A stretch of 63,496 nucleotides of DNA from Actinomycetota bacterium (GTDB lineage: Bacteria; Actinomycetota; Actinomycetes; S36-B12; CAIYMF01). Position numbers and translations under genes: made by a program. Positions within the stretch are counted from its first letter, which is position 1; the number at the start of each line of letters is the position of its first letter. The notes beneath the pieces are model-generated. The model saw only the letters and a list, made by a program, of their open reading frames with translations. It was not told the origin of the DNA and searched no databases. Shown here in pieces: positions 60,001 through 63,496 of this stretch. Location: NCBI GenBank assembly GCA_026393115.1, contig JAPLAU010000002.1, positions 1 through 63,496 on the forward strand, in the 5' to 3' direction.

Positions 60001-61253
60001 CCGCTCAACTTATTCCGCAACCGCCCTCGGGAAATCGCGTTGTACTGGATCTCAGTGGTTCCGGCCGGAATGCGTAGGTTACGTGCGACGCGGAACAACT
60101 TCTCCTCGGGTGAGCCGAGCGACAGTCCCTCTGCCCCGTGTACCTGAACTGCTCGATCAGCCACTCGGTAGAAGGCCTCGTCGTTGATTACCTTCACCAG
60201 GCTAATCAGCCGTGGGGCCTCCCGCTCCAACGGAATACTGAAGGGGCCGAGTTGATCGAGTTCGGCCTGGGCGACCAATGACGTGGCGCGTGCCTGATAG
60301 GTATCGAGGTCCATCTGGGCGATGAGGTGCTGCACCGCCTGCAGTTCGCCGATCGGCTTGCCACCGGAAGTTCGTTGCTGCGCGTGTTCGATCGCGCGGT
60401 CGACAAGCCAACTTCCCCAACCGGCGCACATGCCACCGCGACAGAGACGACGCCAGTTGATCCACGACATCGCGAGAGCGAAACCACTTCCAATCTCGCC
60501 CACGCAGCGTTCTGCGGGCAGGCGAATATTGTCGAAGTGCAGTTCGCCGGTGAGGCCATCGTTCATCATTGAGGGGTTGTCGACTCCGCGTCTGAACCCG
60601 GGGTCGTTGGCGTCGACGAGGAACATCGACAACGACTTGGTGCCGGCTCCTGGTTCAGTCACGCACGTGACGAGGAACGTGTCAGAGAAGGCGGCGCTGG
60701 TGATCCATTTCTTGGTGCCGTTGAGAATCCAGTCACTGCCATCCTTGACCGCGTGAGTTCCCATGGCCAGGAAGTCAGAACCAACGCTGGGTTCGGTATT
60801 CGCGAAGCCGGTCGACATCTGGCCACTGACGATGGGGTCGAGGTACTGCTGTCGAATAGCCGGTGACAAATACTCGTGCGCGGGGCTGGGGCCCTCGGTC
60901 CAGGCGAGCGCCGCGAGGCCCAGGCCAAGGCCGGAGTTTCGATAGACGAACTCCTCTACGTGATGCATTTCGACCCGGCTGAACCCGCCGCCGCCGAACT
61001 TGGCACTGATGTTCGGGGCGTAGAACCCTAGGGCCCCGGCTTCACGGCGTACCTGCTCACGCGCCTCCTGCACCGCCGGGTGCATGCGCCCATCGTGATC
61101 GAGTGTAGGCACTGCCGACGATCCGGCGCCCTTGGTTGCCAACTCGGCCTCGATAGGGGCCACTCGATCTTCGAGGAACCGCTCGAATCTGGTGGTGTAG
61201 TCGAGCACGCGGCCCGTTGGCTCGATGCTGCGCGGGCCTTCGGTGGATGCCAT
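59997..61253 (-). CDS. Acyl-CoA dehydrogenase
   Basis: 418 residues from ATG 61253, preceded by GAAGGAC. Helical N-terminal domain, then FANTEPSVGSDFLAM (about 154) and WILNGTKKWITSA (about 177-189) of the beta domain, and the C-terminal helices with VHGAEGLSL (about 373) and RIPAGTTEIQ (about 397). In short- and medium-chain enzymes the last motif is YEGTxxxQ with the catalytic Glu; here it is Ala, so the base must come from elsewhere, as in isovaleryl-CoA dehydrogenase-like enzymes. Substrate unknown. It heads the selD operon. Confidence 0.88.
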   Translation of the reverse strand: MASTEGPRSIEPTGRVLDYTTRFERFLEDRVAPIEAELATKGAGSSAVPTLDHDGRMHPAVQEAREQVRREAGALGFYAPNISAKFGGGGFSRVEMHHVEEFVYRNSGLGLGLAALAWTEGPSPAHEYLSPAIRQQYLDPIVSGQMSTGFANTEPSVGSDFLAMGTHAVKDGSDWILNGTKKWITSAAFSDTFLVTCVTEPGAGTKSLSMFLVDANDPGFRRGVDNPSMMNDGLTGELHFDNIRLPAERCVGEIGSGFALAMSWINWRRLCRGGMCAGWGSWLVDRAIEHAQQRTSGGKPIGELQAVQHLIAQMDLDTYQARATSLVAQAELDQLGPFSIPLEREAPRLISLVKVINDEAFYRVADRAVQVHGAEGLSLGSPEEKLFRVARNLRIPAGTTEIQYNAISRGRLRNKLSG

Positions 61254-61506
61254 CGGATGTCCTTCGCCTGTTTGGTCGAGGTCACAAGGCCACAACTGAC
61301 CCGCGATAAGAGGCTATCGAAAAAGCAAACAATGTTCACGACCGGCAAGTAGGTCACGATTCCCCGTCACTCCAGCGGCACGTTGAATCCCCCAAATCTT
61401 GATGTTGCTAGCAAGCGCGACCTCGATGGCCCAATTACTACTTAAAGCACGCACTTCACTACTTAGGGTAGTATTCGGTGGATTGTTGTGAGTCCAAGGA
61501 GGTTCA
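61254..61506. promoter_or_regulatory. Divergent promoter region, A/T-rich
   Basis: 253 bases between the leftward acyl-CoA dehydrogenase gene and the rightward PAS-GGDEF gene, with runs such as CGAAAAAGCAAACAA that are A/T-rich for this genome. TAGTAT at about 61470 is a plausible -10 box for the GGDEF gene, and CTAC-TTAGG-GTAG is a small inverted repeat just before it. AAGGAGG at 61496-61502 is the ribosome site. No gene is evident. Confidence 0.45.
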
Positions 61507-63441
61507 ATGCACTTCGACTCGCACCGCACCTATGACATCGTGGGTCGCCCCACCGCAGAGCTCGCGCAAACGCTCGTGGCAAATTCCGTTGATGTGCTCT
61601 TCCACACCGTCGATGGAGTGCTTGTGTGGATTTCGCCCTCAGTATCCGAACTGCTCGGCTGGGATGCCGACGAACTCGTGGGGAGCACGACCACCCATCT
61701 GTGGCACCCTGACGACCTGCCACTCGCCATCACCTTGCGCGACGCCACCTACGGCGGTGAGCCGGGGCGAGCCACCCTGCGTTTCAAGCGCAAGGACGGC
61801 GTCTACATCTGGATTGAGACTTCGCTGCGGCCGTACCTCGAACCCGACGGTCGCACCGGTGCTGTCGGTTCATTGCGCGATGTCGGCGCCCGAGTCGATG
61901 CGCTGCGCCAACTGACCCAGTCAGAGGCCAATTTGCGCCTGATCTCCGAAAACTCACACAGCATCGCATTTCGTGCCACCCCCGAGGGCATCATCGAATG
62001 GGTCTCAACCTCGGCGGACGAAATCTTGGAGATCCCGCGCGAGCACATCATCGGTGCACGCGTGCTCGACTTCGTCGACCCCGGCGATGCAGACTCGCTC
62101 ACTTCTGACTATTCAGCTCTGCTCAACGATGGCGCCGGTGTCTCACGCGCCCGATTCATGACCGGATCCGGTGCTTCCCTCTGGATGGAGGCTCGGGTTC
62201 GTGTGGTGTCGAACGATGCCAAGGAAGTGATCGCTCTGGTCGGCACGCTGCACGACGTCACCGCTCAAGTCATCGCAGAGCAGCAGCTTCGCGCTTCTGA
62301 ACTCCACTACCGCCTGCTGGCCGACAATGCGTCAGACATCGTATATTTTGCCGGCGCAGACCGGCTCATCCAGTGGGTGTCCGCAGCCGTAACAGAGACG
62401 TTGGGCTGGACTCCCGAGGAGCTTGTCGGCACGCGAATGTCAACAATCCTGCACCCCGTCGACCGCGAAACCCAACGAGAAACCCGCGACGATCTGTACG
62501 CGGGCGCCACTATCGAGAGCCCGCCCGAGGGGCATGTCGTACGAATGCGCACCAAAGAGGGCGACTACCACTGGCTCTCAGGTCGCAGCCACATCGTCAC
62601 CAACGAGAGCGGCGCATTCATCGGCGTCGTTACCGGCATGCGCAATGTCGACGCTCTGATTCAGGCGCGGGCCGAGGCATTGGAATCAGCTGAGCGCTTC
62701 CGCTTACTTGCCGAAAACATCTCTGAGGTGGTGCTGCGCACTCGTGATGGAGTCGTCACGTGGGTCTCGCAATCCATCACTCAGGTTCTGGGCTGGAACC
62801 CCGACGCCTTCATCGGTTCAAGTTTTCTCGAATTAATCCACCCGGAAGACCACATCCAGTTTGAATCCGTACTGGTCGCTCAAGCGACCGAGCAGGCGCA
62901 ACTCACCGACAAGGTGTGGATCACCAGAGTTCGTCTGCGCCACGCCAATGGGCAGCACAGGTGGGCGGAGATTCGAACAAGTCACTTCGTGGATTCACAG
63001 GGAAAGTACGACGGTGGAATCGCGACCTTCCACCTCATCGACGATCAGATCAATTTTGAACAGGAGCTGGAGCGGCGAGCCACGCATGACCACCTCACCG
63101 GAATGTTGAACCGCGATGAATTGATGGTACGGCTGCGCATGGCTGATGAGGCACCGCGCACACCGGGCGACATCAGGGCAGTTATCTTCTGCGACATCGA
63201 CAACTTCAAGACGATCAACGACGCTGATGGTCATCAGGTGGGCGACGAAGTCTTGGTCCGATTGGCAGAACGAATTCGATCGGCCCTTCGCTCCTCCGAC
63301 CTGGTAGCCCGCATGGGCGGCGATGAATTCGTCATCGTTCTTGAAGGTATTCACGGGGCGGTCTCAACTGGTAGTTGCACGTCACTATGTGGGGTGACCA
63401 GTGGAGGTTGGGATGTCGGGTGCGAGGTTGACGGTTCATGA
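61507..63441 (+). CDS. Four-PAS diguanylate cyclase, 3' end replaced by IS sequence
   Basis: 644 codons as read. Four PAS domains (about 17-135, 140-260, 265-385 and 395-520; for example NSVDVLFHTVDGVLVWISP) are followed by a GGDEF domain with HDHLTGMLNRDE (about 526), DIDNFKTINDADGH (about 563) and the active motif ARMGGDEFVIVLEG (about 600-613). RSSD five residues before it is an intact inhibitory I-site. After GIHG (about residue 617) the frame runs into insertion-sequence DNA (AVSTGS and on) and ends by chance at 63441. The true product lost the last third of the GGDEF domain and anything beyond, such as an EAL domain. Confidence 0.9.
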   Translation: MHFDSHRTYDIVGRPTAELAQTLVANSVDVLFHTVDGVLVWISPSVSELLGWDADELVGSTTTHLWHPDDLPLAITLRDATYGGEPGRATLRFKRKDGVYIWIETSLRPYLEPDGRTGAVGSLRDVGARVDALRQLTQSEANLRLISENSHSIAFRATPEGIIEWVSTSADEILEIPREHIIGARVLDFVDPGDADSLTSDYSALLNDGAGVSRARFMTGSGASLWMEARVRVVSNDAKEVIALVGTLHDVTAQVIAEQQLRASELHYRLLADNASDIVYFAGADRLIQWVSAAVTETLGWTPEELVGTRMSTILHPVDRETQRETRDDLYAGATIESPPEGHVVRMRTKEGDYHWLSGRSHIVTNESGAFIGVVTGMRNVDALIQARAEALESAERFRLLAENISEVVLRTRDGVVTWVSQSITQVLGWNPDAFIGSSFLELIHPEDHIQFESVLVAQATEQAQLTDKVWITRVRLRHANGQHRWAEIRTSHFVDSQGKYDGGIATFHLIDDQINFEQELERRATHDHLTGMLNRDELMVRLRMADEAPRTPGDIRAVIFCDIDNFKTINDADGHQVGDEVLVRLAERIRSALRSSDLVARMGGDEFVIVLEGIHGAVSTGSCTSLCGVTSGGWDVGCEVDGS

Positions 63442-63496
63442 CCGTGAGGTGATTGAGCGGGGTGTGTTGGCGGGGCGATCGGTTACGGCGATTGCG
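63355..63496 (+). mobile_element. Left end of an IS30-family insertion sequence
   Basis: The GGDEF reading sense is lost at about 63355-63360. From there TCTCAACTGGTAGTTGCAC (63362-63380) resembles the terminal repeat I recall for IS30 (a CAATTGG..AACGCAAC pattern), and a transposase start follows 33 bases later. The element continues beyond the window. The exact junction and target duplication cannot be fixed without the other end. Confidence 0.75.
63413..63496 (+). CDS. IS30-family transposase, N-terminal 28 residues
   Basis: ATG 63413 lies 5 bases after GGAGG. The frame LTVHDREVIERGVLAGRSV, then TAIA, is the helix-turn-helix start of IS30 transposases (LTxxERxxIexxLxxGxSxxxIA pattern). 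It runs off the window edge. Confidence 0.82.
   Translation, partial: MSGARLTVHDREVIERGVLAGRSVTAIA

Overview
The window looks like chromosome from a high-G+C actinobacterium. The base composition is high G+C by eye. Genes overlap at ATGA, GTGA or TTGA junctions, and there are many GTG and TTG starts. tRNA-Glu, tRNA-Asp and tRNA-Phe lie close together, an order I associate with Actinobacteria. The cytochrome oxidase subunits I and II carry extra N-terminal membrane segments. I cannot name a genus. Nothing was searched: family calls rest on motifs and remembered family sequences.

1-21.3 kb is a catabolic region of unknown substrate. A GntR/HutC regulator (2088-2879) stands between a phosphotriesterase homologue plus a divergent AroE-like dehydrogenase on one side, and an overlapping operon of YhfU-, YhfY(PRD)-, YhfW- and YhfX-like proteins followed by HPr and PTS enzyme I on the other. 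No PTS enzyme II is present. A second divergent pair starts near 12.95 kb. Leftward are a class III aminotransferase, a YhfS-like PLP enzyme, a cupin-type phosphoglucose isomerase, a D-2-hydroxyacid dehydrogenase and a HAD phosphatase. Rightward are a SIS-domain isomerase/deglycase-like protein, an RbsA/RbsC-type ABC importer without its binding protein, an SDR, a TMADH-like iron-sulfur flavoprotein and both ETF subunits. A similar 21-bp sequence sits in the 1.1 kb and 12.9 kb divergent promoters, and a partial match lies in the 2.9 kb one, which suggests one regulon.

21.3-28.4 kb is a sugar or polyol catabolic island: two Gfo/Idh/MocA dehydrogenases, two xylose-isomerase-like TIM-barrel enzymes, an ABM-fold protein and two related ROK regulators. 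28.4-41.1 kb is mostly housekeeping: an MMPL transporter, PurU, an HPP protein, and a copper/respiratory block (CopD, Cox III, I and II, a cupredoxin, CtaG, a TlpA-like thioredoxin), then an esterase. A long hairpin (41114-41158) separates it from a serine hydrolase and a small zincin.

43.0-49.6 kb holds a tightly overlapping cassette: nucleotidyltransferase (divergent), glycosyltransferase, PqqD-like protein with an aromatic/acidic tail, HprK-like kinase, second glycosyltransferase, degenerate nucleotidyltransferase-like protein and an ABC exporter. It resembles the 'HPr-rel-A' type of putative peptide-modification system and is one of the two best candidates for poorly described biology here. 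The other is the yhf/PTS cassette.

49.8-51.7 kb carries the three tRNAs and a PLP decarboxylase. 51.8-55.4 kb may be an acquired segment next to tRNA-Phe (MFS transporter, repeat-rich gap, isochorismatase-like hydrolase, HMG-CoA-lyase-like protein without the usual cysteine). 55.4-61.3 kb has OtsA, an ApgM-like mutase, a nucleotidylyltransferase, SelD and an acyl-CoA dehydrogenase. The window ends in a four-PAS GGDEF gene cut by an IS30-type insertion sequence.
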